The notes below the pieces were generated by a model. It made no database searches, was not told where the DNA came from, and saw only the letters and a program-made list of their open reading frames with translations. From Pleodorina starrii (Eukaryota > Chlorophyta > Chlorophyceae > Chlamydomonadales > Volvocaceae): a DNA stretch of 64,000 bases. The DNA is taken from contig BRXU01000039.1 of assembly GCA_030267565.1 (NCBI GenBank), forward strand, positions 372,001 to 436,000, read 5' to 3'. How positions within the stretch are numbered: position 1 is the first letter of the stretch; each line of letters begins with the position of its first letter. Below, piece by piece: positions 23,654 to 36,577 of this stretch. A program made the translations under genes and the position numbers.

Positions 23654-26600
23654 ATGCTGCTGTTAATAGTGGCAATTCTTGCTGCCTCGCTTTCGGCGGA
23701 GGCGGCGTCCGTGGCAGTCAAGACGACGCCTGCGCGGTCTACAGAGGCGTATGCTACGCTTGTCTATGGCGAGGAATTCGTTCTAGCGGCTCGGGTACTC
23801 GGGCAATCCTTGAGAGAATCCGGAACAAACCGGTGCGCGAATGTCCCATTGCGCGGGAGGAACAGGACAGCTGGGTGATCGCAGCAGGACGTACGTTCGA
23901 AAGCCCCAACGCGCGCTCGTTGACGATGAATGGACACGTTCCTTGCAAAGGACCATCAGCGAGGCTGAGCGTTGTCTTACCGGAGGCATCGTGGTGGACA
24001 GACCTTCTCGCAGCTGCCTGCTGCCAGCTGTACCCAGGCGCCTTGAACCCCCACCTTCTATAATGCACAAGCGTTCTGCTTGCCCGGCGCCTGCTGCCCG
24101 CCCCCGTCACCGTGAACGAAAGCCGAACGGGGGTATTGACTGCCAACGGCGAAAGTCCGTTAGCACCTGCCGGAAGCAAGAGAAGCCTCACACAGCCTTT
24201 TATTTCGAGGGCCCTGCGACGCCCCTACGAGCACGTAACCCAAACACCAGCAGCCCCCTCCCCCCACACCGCTTGCTTTCTACCCCCCGCCCCCCTCAAC
24301 AGCCCCCGAAACCCCCTTCGCTCAACGCGCCTCTCGCAATCCTCCATGTCTCCTTCGGCGACCTCCCGCAACCCAAATCCGGCCCTTCAAACCTCATCAA
24401 ACCCATATCAACCCTCAACTCCCCTCCCTTCGCAACCCCGCTTCCCCTGCCTTCCCCCCGCTTTCCCCGCCTCCCTCCCTCCCCCGCTCACACAGCGACA
24501 TGGTCGCCCTGACCACGGGCTCCCTGAAAGCCAGCTCCGAGTTGTCACTCGCCGCGGACGGCTGGCGGGTGGTGCACGTTGCGCCCGTCAAGAACCCCGG
24601 CACGGGGCCGCAGCCGGGCAAGGGCTTCCCGTCGCGCTTCGCCTACGTCTACACCAAGCTCTACATCTTCAAAATGATCGAATACAAGAAGAGTGAGCGC
24701 GTAGCGCGGAGTGTGGGGGTGTGGGGGAGTAAGGCCTCGTTCCGGTTAAACCGCCAGGCAAGGAAATGGGAGGATCGGGGCGCTGCTTGGACTGCATTGC
24801 AGGGAGGGGGAGGGTGTTGAATTTCAGGGAATATGCCGCATCTGGGTCGCCAGGCGGACGACCCAGATCGCCGCCACACACCCCACACAACCACCCGAAA
24901 CTCATTCGTGGATAACCCCCTGCGGATAAATCCCCCCGCGCTGTGACCCTACGCTCTGGCCAGGTTGGGGGCTTAGGCCCCTACGCGGTGAGATCCCACC
25001 GCGGCAAGGGCCCCCTTCTTTTTTCGCATCGCATGACAATTCATTAATTTTTTTGAAGATAAAAAAGCCCCCCTCTCCCCTGGGGGCCCCTTCCCCTTGG
25101 GCTCGCGTGCCACTCCTACGCCATGTCCCCCGTCTCCCGATGCCTTCTCGGGGCTATTTGGCTGCGGCTTCTCGTGTTTTCATCTTGCCCCCCGACGCCT
25201 CGCCGCGCCGCGCCGCCGCGCCCGCCCCGTTCCCCAACGTCGCCCCCGTTCCACCGCCGCGGCGTCTCCTTCATTGCCCCGCCCCGCTCTGCCTCCGCCC
25301 CGCCCCGCCTCCTCGCCCCTCCGTCAGTCGTGTTTGTGGACGCCGACGTGTTGGTGCTGCGCAGCATGGACGTGTTGTTCAAGTGCCCCGGCTTCTGCGC
25401 CGCACTGCGCCACAGCGAGCGCTTCAACACGGGCGTCATGGCGCTGGTGCCGTCCATTGAGGTGTACGACGACATGATGAACAAGGTGGCCAAGATGCCG
25501 TCGTACACGGGGTACGGCGCGGGGACTGGCGCGTGCGGATCGGTCGGACACTGTTTTGTTTTTTTGAGCCCACTCGGCTGACTTCGTGACTTGCTTACCA
25601 CTTGGTTAGCACCTCGCCACGTCGCCATTAGATACCCAATTAGCAACCCGAAGTCGCCAAGTCGCCATTAGCAGTAGCATTAGCACATGTCTGTGCTCAT
25701 GTGGGTGGGCAGGTGGGCGGGTGCGTGGCCTCATCGGCCAGCCTTCCCTCCGCGTGGGGCTCCACTGGCTGACCTACGACCCTCCCCCTCCCCCATCCCC
25801 CATCCCCTCCCCTTCCTCCTCCCGCTACCTTGCTGCCCCCTCCCCGCCGCTCTCCCTTTCCGCAACACCGCGGTGGGTCTGCCCCGGGACGCACCCCCCG
25901 GCGCGCCGCCCTTGACGTGACATGACGTCACTTCACCCCCACACGTACGTGTGACGTCACCCCCACCTGCCACTCCACTTGCTGCCACATCACTCTCACT
26001 CCAGCGGCGACCAGGGCTTCCTGAACTCCTACTTCACCAGTTTTGCGCACGCGCCGCTGTTCGACCCCGACACGCCGTACACGCCGGATCAGTACAAGGT
26101 ACGTAAGTACGGCAGACAGGTCGTACGCGCCTGGGCCGATCGGCGGAGATGCGGCACCCCCGCCTGGACAGCGTGGCGCGTGCATGGCGGCGTGATGTTG
26201 TTGTTGTTGCAGTGGACGTCAGACCCTCATACTACCATGTGCACCTGTGTGGACTGACAAGCCCATACGCCCTCTCTCTCTGTACCTCTATATATCTCTC
26301 TGTTTTTCTCTCTCGCGCGCACGCGTGTTCACCGCTATGCAAGCGCTTCCTGACGTTGACGTGCACCTCTCGAAGCGCGCTCACAGCAGCAGCCAAACAC
26401 AGCCCTGCGCCCGTTGCCCACAGCCATTGTTGCCCACCCCTGCGGTATCATCTTCTTTATTTACCCACCCCACCCCACCCACCCAGCTGTGCGCCCCCAC
26501 CAACCCCGCCCAGCTGCCCGACCCCTCCGCCCCCTCCCGCGGCCTCCCCGGCTCCGGCTCCCCCGCTCCGCAGTACATGCGCCTGCCCACCACCTTCAAC

Positions 26601-28968
26601 GCCGACATTGGTCTGTTCGTGGTGGGCAGCAACCGCTGGATGCTGCCGCGCTCCTCCCTGTTTGTCATCCACTACACGCTGGGGCCCTTCAAGCCCTGGG
26701 TGTGGTGGTCGGGCTGGCTGGTGCGGGAGAACCCGGCGTGGCTGGTGAGGCGGAGGGCGAGGTGGCGGGATGGGGGGGAGTGAGAGGGAAGTGAGGAGGG
26801 GTGGGGAGGGAAGCGGGGAGGGGGGGCCCGGTGCGGTAGTTTTTGGTGGTGGTGGTGGTGGGAAGGGAAGCGGGGGTGAGGGCGGGCGGTGGGCGATGGT
26901 GGTTGGTTGGGGAAGGGGGTGGAGATGGGCATATGCTGCGGTGTGGTGGAAGGGGCTGGGGGTGAGTTCTCTTTGGGATATCGCCCCCCACTGCAAGGCA
27001 CAGGCAGAGGGGGGGCCGGACAGGGATTGCCCCTCCCCTCGACGCGCACGCGCTCCGAAACCCGCGCAACCCTCTCCTGTTTTCTCCCTCTCTCTCCCTC
27101 CCTCTCTCTCTCTCCCTCTCTCTCTCTCTACCTCTCAACCCGAACCCCCCTCCCTCCCTCCCCCCCTCCCTCTCACCGGCACTTCCAGGCGGTCCGCAGC
27201 CGTCTGCCGGTGGACTCCCGGGGTCTACCCGGCGGCCGCACCCCCCGCCAGCTCTTCGCCGAGCGCTGGATGGTGCTGCTGCCCTGGGCCGTCGCCGTCG
27301 CGGCGCTGTACCTCCACTGGGCCACACTGGCGGCGGCGCTGGCGCCCGCGCTCTCCAGCCTGCGCAGCGGGCGCTGCGGGCGCTCCCCGGGCGGGTGCGG
27401 CGGCGCTGGCGGCGGAGCCGGTGGCGGCGTGGCAGCGGCGGCGGCGCTGGGAGGCGCGGGGGGAGACGCGGTGCTTCGCATCGCGGGCGGCGCCGCCGGC
27501 GCTGGGGGGACGGGCGGTGGCGGCGGCGGGTCGGAGGTATTCCCGCGGCGCTTCGTGGTGGGCTCGCTGGCGGCGGCGTATGGCTGTGTTGTGGTGGCCG
27601 TCGTTGCGACGATCCTCATAGTGCCGCCGGAGGTGAGTGAGGGCGCGCATGCGTGCGGGAGGGTGGTGGTGGCGGTAGTGGTAATGTGAGCTGTGGCTCT
27701 CGGGGCGTTTCTGAGTCCTCCGGGGCGTTCGGCACTCGGGGGGGAAGGCGTTGGGTGGAATGTAAACACGCTTGGGGGGTTGGCAGGGTTTGAGGGAGGG
27801 TTTCTCCTGAGATGTGAATTTTAGCTGCGGAATATGACCGACCACACCCCCCCCACCAGCGCCACCACCTCACATCCACAACCGCAAACCGCGCAGTTTA
27901 GCACCCGCCGCGCCCCATCACGGCCGCCCGCGGTATCTCTTTGTCAAATCCCCAACCCCGCCCAACCAACCCCCTGCCCGGCGCGACGTGATGTACTGCA
28001 GGTGGATCCACTGTACGGCTGGATCCTGAGCTATGAGTGGGGCTTCCTGCTGCTGGGCCTTACGTACGGCGCCTTCCTGCGCACCGTCTACCGGTGGGGG
28101 CGCCGCGCGGGGCACCACGCCGCATTACAGGTGCCCAAGGTGGGAGCGGTGGGAGGGGGGGCGGCTTTCGCTCTCAGAAGTCGAAAAGAAAAGAGGGAGT
28201 GGGACCAGGGGATCGAGGGTGGCGACGGGAAGGAGGAGAGGTGAAGGTTCAATGGGGAAGGGGATGCGGGGTCGGCCAACGTTCGTTCGGCGGACTACCG
28301 GTCACAGCACGGCTCAGGCGGTTGCGGCCTGGGCGAGGCAGGGGTGGGGCAGCTGTCCGGCTGCTGGGGCCCTGCCGGGCGGGAGTGCGCGGGGACGCAA
28401 AGCCGCTGAGGGGCAGACGGACGGCGCCGCACCGCTACGAGGGGGATGAGAGAGGGAGCAAATGGGGGCTACGACGGAGACATCTTTTCGGAGGCCGGAA
28501 CAACGATACGGCCACCGCCCCAGGGACTGGACCCGCCCTCCCTACCTCCCTCATCCCTGCCCTTCACCTTTACTTTCACTTGGGGTTTTATTTCACCGCC
28601 CACCCAGTCCTTCCGCCCCCTCCAATCCTTTCGTGCGCCCATTCGTGCCCTTCCTCCTTCCCTCCCTTCCCTCCCCTCCTCACCCTCCCTACCCACCCTA
28701 CCCACCCACTCAGGTTCACGCCGGCGGCTGCCCGCCCCCTCTCCCGCTGGCCGAGACGGCCGCCTCCGCCGCCTTCCTGGTCGCCTCTCTGCTGCTGGCG
28801 CCCTGGCTGGGTCGGCTGCTGGGCATCACTTCCTTCGCCGGCACCATCGTGGCCACCGTGTTCATCGGCCTGGGGGTCATTGTGGTGTCCACAGTGCAGT
28901 TCGTGTTCCTGCCCACGCAATGGTACCTGGCGGGGCGACTGGCGGGGAGCGGCCCGCGCGCGGCGTGA
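23654..28968 (+). CDS. GT8 glycosyltransferase, inositol-phosphorylceramide glucuronosyltransferase-like
   Basis: Probably transfers a sugar (glucuronic acid in plant IPUT1/PGSIP6) to a sphingolipid head group in the Golgi. Eight exons: 23654-23832, 24496-24692, 25328-25511, 26005-26098, 26574-26744, 27189-27632, 28002-28139, 28714-28968; all phases agree and give 553 aa. A hydrophobic N-terminus (MLLLIVAILAASLSA) looks like a signal peptide or anchor. GT8 landmarks follow: YATLVYGEEF, the metal-binding DAD (130-132) in IVFVDADVLVL, FNTGVMAL, GGDQGFLNSYF, FNADIGLFVV and VIHYTLGPFKPW. Residues from about 290 hold several membrane spans separated by a Gly/Ala-rich loop, as in plant PGSIP6-8 and unlike soluble glycogenin. 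The donor sugar cannot be read from the sequence. Confidence 0.87.
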
Positions 28969-30973
28969 GGTGGGGGATTGCGGGGTGGGGTGGGGCTGGC
29001 GGGGTGGGGGGGGCGCGAGGTGGGGTGCGAGGTGGGGTGCGAGGCGGGTGTGGGTTTGTGGAAGGGTGGGGGAGTGAGGAGGGGCTGGCGGGGTGAGTCC
29101 GGCTGGTTCGGTCTGTTCGGGGGTGCAGCGTCGCGTTTGGGGGCCGCCGTGTTGGGGAGGCGCGTCGCGCAGGCAGGCAGTTAGGTGGGCAGCTAGGAAG
29201 GCAGGCGGGAGGGTAGTCCGGTGTTTGTCTGTGCCTTGTGCTTCGGGAGGGGTGTAGAGGCGATAGCCCCAGTGCTGCCACAGCCGTCGTTGCGGAAGGG
29301 GAGGTGGTGAGAGGAGAATAACGCCGGGTGGCGTGCAGAGTGCCAAAAGTGCTGCAGGTGGCGGGGATTTGGGCGCAGGAGAGCGGTGGGTGGTGGATGG
29401 TAGAACATGCTCGATGGTGGTGTTTTGAGGAACTCCTGGTGCCGCTCGGCGCGCGCTGATGCCTTGCGCTGGCGTCCCGCCCTGCCGCCCGTCTCAGTCC
29501 AGCTTTAATCAGTGGGTTCGGACGTCCCTTCCCTGCTTTTGAGAGGTGGGCCAGGGCGGAGCGGCTGGCGAGCAGAGCGGCCAATGCACTGCTCCGACGG
29601 CTTGAGGCTTTGCCGCACCCGGCTGGAGCCGTCGCGGCTTGCTGCTTTTGCCCTGCGCCCCGCTGCAGTTCGCACCTCTTAACGTTCTCTGGAAGACCTG
29701 TGACGCCTGCCCGCGGGTGAGATCCTGCCCGGCGGCAGGGCTTTCGCTGGGGCCAGGTGGGGCGCGCCGCGGCAACGGATTGGAAACGCTGTCAGAACGA
29801 ATGTGACTTTGTGCGGGGTGAGGCTTTGGTGTCGTTGGGGTGTCGATGTACGTGTATAGAGGGGTTTAGTGGCTGGGCACGTGGGGCAACGGGGAGCAGG
29901 GCGTTGCGTTAAAACTACCGTAGCAGCGTTGCGCAGCGGTGTTGGGTGTTGGAGTGGCGGTGAACCCCGTGTGGCGCTGCCTGGCCTGCGGTCTTCCGTC
30001 ATTGCGCTTGAGTCTTGACGGCGCTTTCTCGTTGAACCTCAACGAATCGTTGCGTGCTGCAGCTGGACAACACAGGCAGGCAGGAAGTGCCGCAAATAGA
30101 TTAGACATCCGCAGGCGGTCGTGGGAGCCATCCACTCCCGTCGACCGCTCGCGAGTGGCGGGGTAGCGGAGACGGAGACGACGTTAGCGAACGGACCCGG
30201 AACCGGCGGGGCGGGTCGTGTTTCTTCCTTTTTATGCTGCGACGTTTGTGCGTCCAGGGCCGCTCACGTGCGCGACGTGTCCATGCTCCGCGCGATGCGC
30301 TATGTGCATTATATGCAGCCGATTTCGCGGTCAACGTTTGTAGTTGTACGGTTCACTTGCACCTCGGCTGTGTTTCTTGGCGATGTGGAAGTTTTATCGG
30401 TTCATGGACATCAGGATCAGGAGGTCTTTCCGACTTCTGCCATCGATGTTTCCATACATCTAGCCCGTCGGCAGGCCGACATCCTGCCTGTACGGGACCC
30501 CGTACTCAGTGCCGTAACATTTGCAGCGCCCCTGCAGCGAGAAACACAATGGAAACTACAGCTTGGCCCTCAAGGTCCTTTACCCTGGCCAAGCACAACC
30601 AGGCCCACCACGGCTCGACAATTTGCGGCAGCCTGCGATAATGTACAGCGAGGCTGGAACCTCCACCAACAACCGTCACAATCATCCACTAACCAGCAGG
30701 CCCACGGTAACGCCCGTGACAGGCGTGGGTTTTATTCAAGTATCAGAGCCCAGGGACAACTAGGCGCACATACCCTTTCCCCCCCTCCTCCCCCCCGGAA
30801 GGGGGGATAAATACTTGAGACCTCCCAAGGTAACTGCGTTGCGTTCCCTCGCCCCGGGCCGTTCTAATTACCCCCCTTCGCCCATCACTGACCACAACAA
30901 CGATCGTTCCAAAGGCGCGGTCTTGCACTAGCAATCCACCCACCCACCCAAGCATCCGTCCACCATCAATGTG
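28969..30973. other. Convergent 3' region between GT8 and RING genes, no gene seen
   Basis: 2 kb without a supported exon; both genes' 3' UTRs must lie here. A fragment of the pyrimidine-rich repeat (gcggagacggagacgacgtt, 30168-30187) occurs on the minus strand about 0.8 kb past the RING stop. Open frames of 130-230 codons near 30121-30810 show no family signal. Confidence 0.4.
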
Positions 30974-33900
30974 TTAGGCACGCTGCCGCGGTCCGTCGGT
31001 TTCGCCTGGTAGGTTGCCTTCCGGGCGTGCGTTGTCGCCACCGCTGCGACCGGCAGCGTTCGCGCTAGCGTTAGCGTCACCATTGCGGCCGTTGCCGCGG
31101 CCGCCGCGCCGAAACAAGCCCCCGGCGATCCCGCCAATCAATCGCAGGCCCGCCGCCAACGGATTAAACCCGCCGCCGCTGCGCTGCTGCCCACCGGCCG
31201 ACGGCACCGCCGCCGCGGGCGCTGCAGCAGCAGCACCGCCGCTGCCACTGACGCGTGCGCCGGCGCCGTCGCTGGAACCAGCGGCGCGGGGCAGCGAAGC
31301 GGAGCGACGCCGGGCCAAACCGGCCGCCGCCGCAGGTGCCGCCGAGCTGCCGCGCACGACCGTCACCACCCGACCCCGCCGAACGGGACGCGCCCTCGCG
31401 CCTCGAACGCCACTGGCGCTCTCACCCTCCGTGCCCGCGCCATTCGCGGTAACAGCTGCGGTGTCACCGCTCGCTGCCGGCGGCGTTCCCATCGCTGCAG
31501 CACCGCCCGAAGCGCTCGCCGGGCCGTTGCCGCCGTCGTCGCCACTGCCGCTGCGCTGCTGGTGCGCCAGCGTCGCGGCATCCTCCTGCCTCGTATGGCG
31601 GGCGACCTGCCGAGTGGGGCCCTTGTCCTCCGACGAGGTCTCGTCTCCGCCGTCGGTGCCCTCGCCACTGCCGCTGCTCGGCCGGCCACGCTGGCTCGCG
31701 GCAGCGGCGGCGGAGCCGCCGCCACTGCCGCCACCGGCAGCCGCAGAGGACGGAGGCGCCGTCGGCGCGGCGGCGGCGGCCGCGGCTGTCGCGGACCTCG
31801 GCGGCCGCCGCAGGAGCTCCATCGCGCGAGACATCCAGCGGTCCGCCACAGCCATCACGCGGGCCATCATGCCGGGATCCGGCGGGCCAAAGGGCATCGT
31901 CTGTATGAGGTGGGCTGAAGCCTGCGGGTGTGCGCGCGTCGAAGGGGCACCGGAGGCGACTTGCTACCCACTCACTCACTCACTCACTCACTCACTCACT
32001 CACTCATTCACTGCGGTGGTTCGCTACAGCGGTAACTCATTGCCCTAAGATACACCACGACGGCATTACGTCACACTAAAGCGGCGCGCTACAGGCCTCG
32101 TCAGAAGGCCTTGTGGTGGCATGGCCCGCCCCCCGATCCGTAGCCCCGTGCAAGCCGCCGCCCATCCCAGCCCCAGCACCTCAGCCCCAGTCCCAACCCT
32201 TCCTGGCCTCTCTTAACACAGCCACGCAGCAACCCGCCTGCGAAGCAGCAGTTCCGCTCAACAACCCTCTCCAGCCACCCACCCACCCACCCCACCCACC
32301 ATGAGCCCAGCCCGCTGAAGCCCCCGCAGCTGCCCCTCGCTCGGCCGCTGCCGCCCAGCCCGGTCCAATCGGGATAGCTGGCGCGCCAGCTGCAGCAAAA
32401 CTGCCTCAGCTCCCAGGTCGGGGTTGGACACCGCAAGAGCCATGTCGGTGCCGAAAACGATGCGACCCGTGCCGGCGTCCGGGCCGCTGTTGGGCCCCCC
32501 GTCGCGCGACGGCTGCTGCCGAGGCGCTGCCCTCCCGGAAGCAGCAGGCAGGGCGGCAGGAGAGGGAGCGGCTGCAGAAGTGGCAGAAGCCGGCGATGGG
32601 GTTGAGGTTGTGGAGGGAGGTGGCGGCGATGCAGTCAGCGGGCTGGGAGAGGTAGCGGCACCTGCGGCGCCGCCGCGGGGCCCGCTCGGGGCGCCGTGGG
32701 CGGGTGCGCGGGGACCCCCGGCGGCGACCGCGAGCGGCCTCGCGTAGGGATCGGCCATAGGGCCCAACAGGCCCATGGTCTGCGCCGCATTCGAGATTGC
32801 GAGCGACCAAATTATGCGCGGCAGCATCTCGGGACGCAACTCCAGCGACATCTCCTCATCGCCGGCGGCAGCGGCCGCGGCGCCAGGCTGCCGCGTCGGC
32901 GGCGGCTGTCGCTGCTGTCGGCGCGGCAGCACGCCGGCGGCGCCGAGGCCGCTCGCGGCGCTGGTTCCGGAGCCGCCACTACGGGGCCGCTGCGGCGGCG
33001 GAGCTGCACCGCCGCCGCCGCCGCCGCTTGCGGCGGCGACTCCGCTGCTGTTGAAAAACCCGCCGCGGAGCGCGGACCGCGCGCCACTCGAGGCCGCGGC
33101 GGCGCCGCCACCAGAAGAGGCCGGGCCGCTCGCCCGGGCCGCCGAGCTCGCTCCTCCTGAACTGCCGTACAGGTTCAGGAGCGGGTTATTGAAGAAACCG
33201 CCGCGCAGGGCCGTAGCGGTGCCATGCCCCGGCGCGGAGCCGCCGGCGGAGCCGGCGGCAGCAGAGGACCGGCCCTGTGGCTGCGACCCACGCGACCCAC
33301 GGGTCGGTCCCGGAGCCATTCCGCCAAATAGCGGTAGTAACCCGGCACCTCCAAAGAGCGGCAGCGCCGCTGCGGCCGCCTGCGCGCCGCCGCCTCCGCC
33401 GCCGGCGCCGGGAGCGGGGCCGGCGGCGGAACCGACCATCGGCAACAGCTGCAGCGGCGGAAAGCGAGTCCGCAGCGCCTCGAGTGCCGCCTCCGCCGCC
33501 TGCCGCTCCTCCGGACGCAGCACGTCCGGCGTCACGGCTTGCTGCCGCAACGCCCCAAGCAGCGGAAAGTGGGAAACCCGTCCGGCAGCGCCCGCGCGCT
33601 GCCGCGGCGGCTGCCGCGGCGGCGACGACGCCCTGCCCGCGGCGCCGCCGGCCGCGCGATCTCGCGCCGCCGGCTCGCCGTGCGGTGCCGCATCGGCTGT
33701 TGAGGCGCCGGCCTGTTGCCTGCGCGCTTGCTGTTGCTGCTGCTGCCGTTGGCTGCTGCTGCTATCGCCGCGGCCGTTGTCTTCTCTGAGACGCGTACGG
33801 CACACTGGGCAGGTGTTTTGCTGCAGGCACGGGCGCGAGGGAGCAGAGGGCGAACGGGTGTGTGTGTGTGTGTGTGCGGCGCAAAGATGGACGTCCTGTC

Positions 33901-36577
33901 AAGTTCATGCGGCGCTCGAAGCCCCCAGACGGGAACAGTTGAGCTCGCGTCTGGTCTTGACACGCTCCCAGCTCCGAAAAGGGCACACACACACATGCCA
34001 ACAGGCGCACACACATGCCAACAGGCGCACACACATGCCAACAGGCGCACACACATGCCAACAGGCGCACACACATGCCAGCCACCGCGCGCCCAGGCGC
34101 CCGCCGGGCCTCCAGTCGCCCCCGGCCTCCCGCGTCCCTCCGCTCGCAACCAGCGTCCACACCCAACAACAGCCCAGAGCCACACCATCAATCCATCATC
34201 GAAAATAAGGGCCATACCGGACCGCGCCCCCAACGACCCCAACCCCCAAACGACCCAATGACCCCCCAACGACCTTACCCCCCCCCACACACACGCACAC
34301 ACGCACCTGCTGCAGCCAGGGCAGGATGCAGTCCTCATGAAAGCAGTGGTGGCAGGGAAGCTGCACCACTGTGGAGCCCGCCTCGAACGCGTCATGACAC
34401 ACAGTGCACAGCTCCCCCGGCTGGCAGCTCGCAAAGCCGTCCGGGCTGGGGGCTGCGGCGGCGGTAGCGGTGGTAGTGGTGGCGTCAGTGGCGGCGCCAG
34501 CCACGGAGGCAGATGCGGGTGGTGAAGCGGCCACCGCCGCCGCGGAAGCGCCGCCGCCGTCGGCGTATCGCAGCTGCAGCCTCACGCCGGCACTCGCCTC
34601 CGCAGACTCCAACCGCACGCCGATGGAGCTAGACTGTCCGGAGGACGCCTGCGCCGCCGGCGCGCTGCAAGCCGGCGCGTCCGCCGCTTGCGGCTGCTGC
34701 GGCTGTGCCGGCTGTGCAGTCGCACTGCCGCTGCCGCCATCACCGCCGACGCCGACGTCGGCAGCAGCAGCAGCTCCACCGCTGCCCAACGAATCCGCGC
34801 CGGCGCCGGCCGCCGCCGGCGCGCCAGCACCCGGCTCCGAAACCCCGTCACTGCCGCCAGCGCCGCCTTCGCCGCCGCCGGCGGACGTGACAGCCGGCGG
34901 CGCTGGCTCAGAGGAGGTCGAGGCGGCGGAGGTCGAACTGGCGGCGGCGGGTCGGAGGCTGGCGCTGGCAGCGGAGGCTGCCATGGCGGCGGCTTCCAGG
35001 GTTGCGGTGGGCCGAGGCGCCAGTGGGCCCGGGCGCACGCGGAGGCGCGGCAGTCCGTCGCGCACCTCCGGGGCGGTGGCTCGGCGGGGCGGCATGTAGG
35101 CGTCGAGCACGCGCGTCACGACTGCGTCCAGGTCGTCTCCCACCACCCAGTCCCCGGAGTTCAGGGCGAGGGCGTCGCTGCGAGGGAGTGGGCAGGAGTG
35201 GGACAGGGTGGGAGGGAGTGGGAGGAGGGCAGCGGCGGGTACAGTGGGCCAGTGAGAGGCGCGCGATTGATTGATTTCGTTGAACAGAACGAAAACGCGA
35301 AAAAAGGGAAACTGGTGTATGAAAAAGGGGAATGAATAGGGGAGTCGTGGAATGGGAGGGATGGGGCAGGAAGCGGCAGGGGCCGCAAGCAAGTAAGGGG
35401 GCGGGAATGCGGAGGCGATGACATGGAAGGCGAGAGGGGAACGGGCGAGAGGGCCACTGGAACAACGTGCAAGGCCAAGCTGGTGGCCGTGGTTTGAGAG
35501 CTCGTTGCGGCAGCCAGCGAGCGGGGGGTTAGAAGAAGAGATACCGCAGCGGAGGGACGGAGAGCGGGTGGGGGGGGAGAGCGGGGGGCGAAAAGAGGGA
35601 ACCGTGGCTCCACTCGGCCCCCAGCAACTCAGTCAGTCCAAGTTTGGTTTTGCACAGTTCCACAGAATTGCACTGACCTAGGACGTCCCTGCAAAGAGAA
35701 GGGAGGGCCGCGCGCCGACGGCGTGATTTGAGGGGCTACCAGCTGTCCCCAAAGGCCCAACCCCATCAACGTGCCCCATCCCGCCATTTACTGGGGGCTA
35801 TGCCATCTTCTCACCCCAACGGAACGCCCATCGTGAAGGGGGACAAAAGGGCGCCGTCCTGAACTTGCAGGACGAACGCCTGCTGCCCGTTGGGCAGGCT
35901 GAGGGGCGCGAAGCGGCTGATTGCGTCCACGAACGTCAGGGGCACGCCATCATCGTCGCCTGGTGTAGGATGAAACATGGCGTGAAACTCGATCCGCCTC
36001 CCGCGCGTGTTGCCGGCGCCGTGTGGCTCGCCCGCTCCGCGCGTTCCGGCAACACCGCCATGGCCCTGTCGGTCGTCCTGAGCTGCTGCTGGCTGCTGAG
36101 CCGTACCATCAGCCTCCCTCAAGGGACGGCTGCTGGGAACCTGTTCGTCACGGATAGAGAGGCGCCGGCAGGAATTCTCAGGCGAAAATTTGTATCCACC
36201 TGCCCCAGCGACTGCCCGCCCTGGGCAAACATATTCATTCAATTTCTGCCCCAACAAGCTGACGATAGCGATGCTGTTAACATCGGAAGAAGAGGCACTT
36301 GCCTCTTCATCCAAGAGAGCCCGTAAAAAGAGACCAGCTTAAACCGCACCGTAAGGCGTCAAGCGTGGGAGAAATTGAATAAGAACGGCTTGAGCAAGCT
36401 GCCCTGGCCTACCTGATTTAAAAGCTCCACAAATTCGCTGCCGCAGTTCGGACAGCAGGCGTTCCTATCGTCGTTGGATCCCGCTGGAAAATGGGACCTC
36501 GAAAATAGTTGGTTACAGGAGTAGCAATGTAATGTCGGGGAGGCCGACGGAGCCAAACCCGACAACGGAGTCGGCAT
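30974..36577 (-). CDS. RNF115/126-type RING-H2 E3 ubiquitin ligase with a long disordered tail
   Basis: Predicted ubiquitin ligase. Minus-strand exons: 36577-36413, about 36302-35815, 35177-34307, 33820-32300, 31921-30974; about 1330 aa. The exon 2 start is the least certain junction. Residues 20-50 form a zinc ribbon, CYSC...CPNC ending GSEFVELLNQ, as at the N-terminus of RNF126/BCA2. Exon 3 includes the short ordered GDWVVGDDLDAVVTRVLDA seen before the RING in this family. The RING-H2 (about 475-515) is split by an intron: CTVCHDAF, LPCHHCFHEDCILPWL, then NTCPVCR after the junction, with all eight zinc ligands present. The usual His before NTCP is Gln. The remaining 800 residues are Ala/Gly/Ser/Arg-rich, far longer than the short tails of animal RNF126. 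The gene diverges from the OST5 gene. Confidence 0.85.
31970..32010. repeat. (CTCA)n microsatellite
   Basis: About ten copies of a 4-bp unit inside the last intron of the RING gene. Confidence 0.95.
33986..34080. repeat. 20-bp minisatellite, about 5 copies
   Basis: The unit cacacacatgccaacaggcg repeats in the RING gene intron 34306-33821, beside (CA)n. A (GT)n tract lies in the same intron at 33860-33876. Confidence 0.9.
35528..35570 (-). repeat. Pyrimidine-rich intronic repeat, copy in the RING gene
   Basis: On the minus strand the sequence reads ctccgtccctccgctgcggt then atctcttcttctaacccccc. It matches the ATPase intron copies and lies in the 35814-35178 intron, sense to the RING gene. 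Confidence 0.65.

Noticed and set aside
30121..30810. 229-codon plus-strand frame
   Set aside because: Lies in the convergent 3' region, has no recognisable motif and includes part of the dispersed repeat.
33986..34080. Possible CRISPR-like array
   Set aside because: The 20-bp units are contiguous with no unique spacers; it is a minisatellite in a eukaryotic intron.
31014..34208. Long plus-strand frames (344 and 477 codons) opposite the RING gene
   Set aside because: They are antisense shadows of GC-rich coding exons; the minus strand has the RING zinc ligands and correct splice phases.
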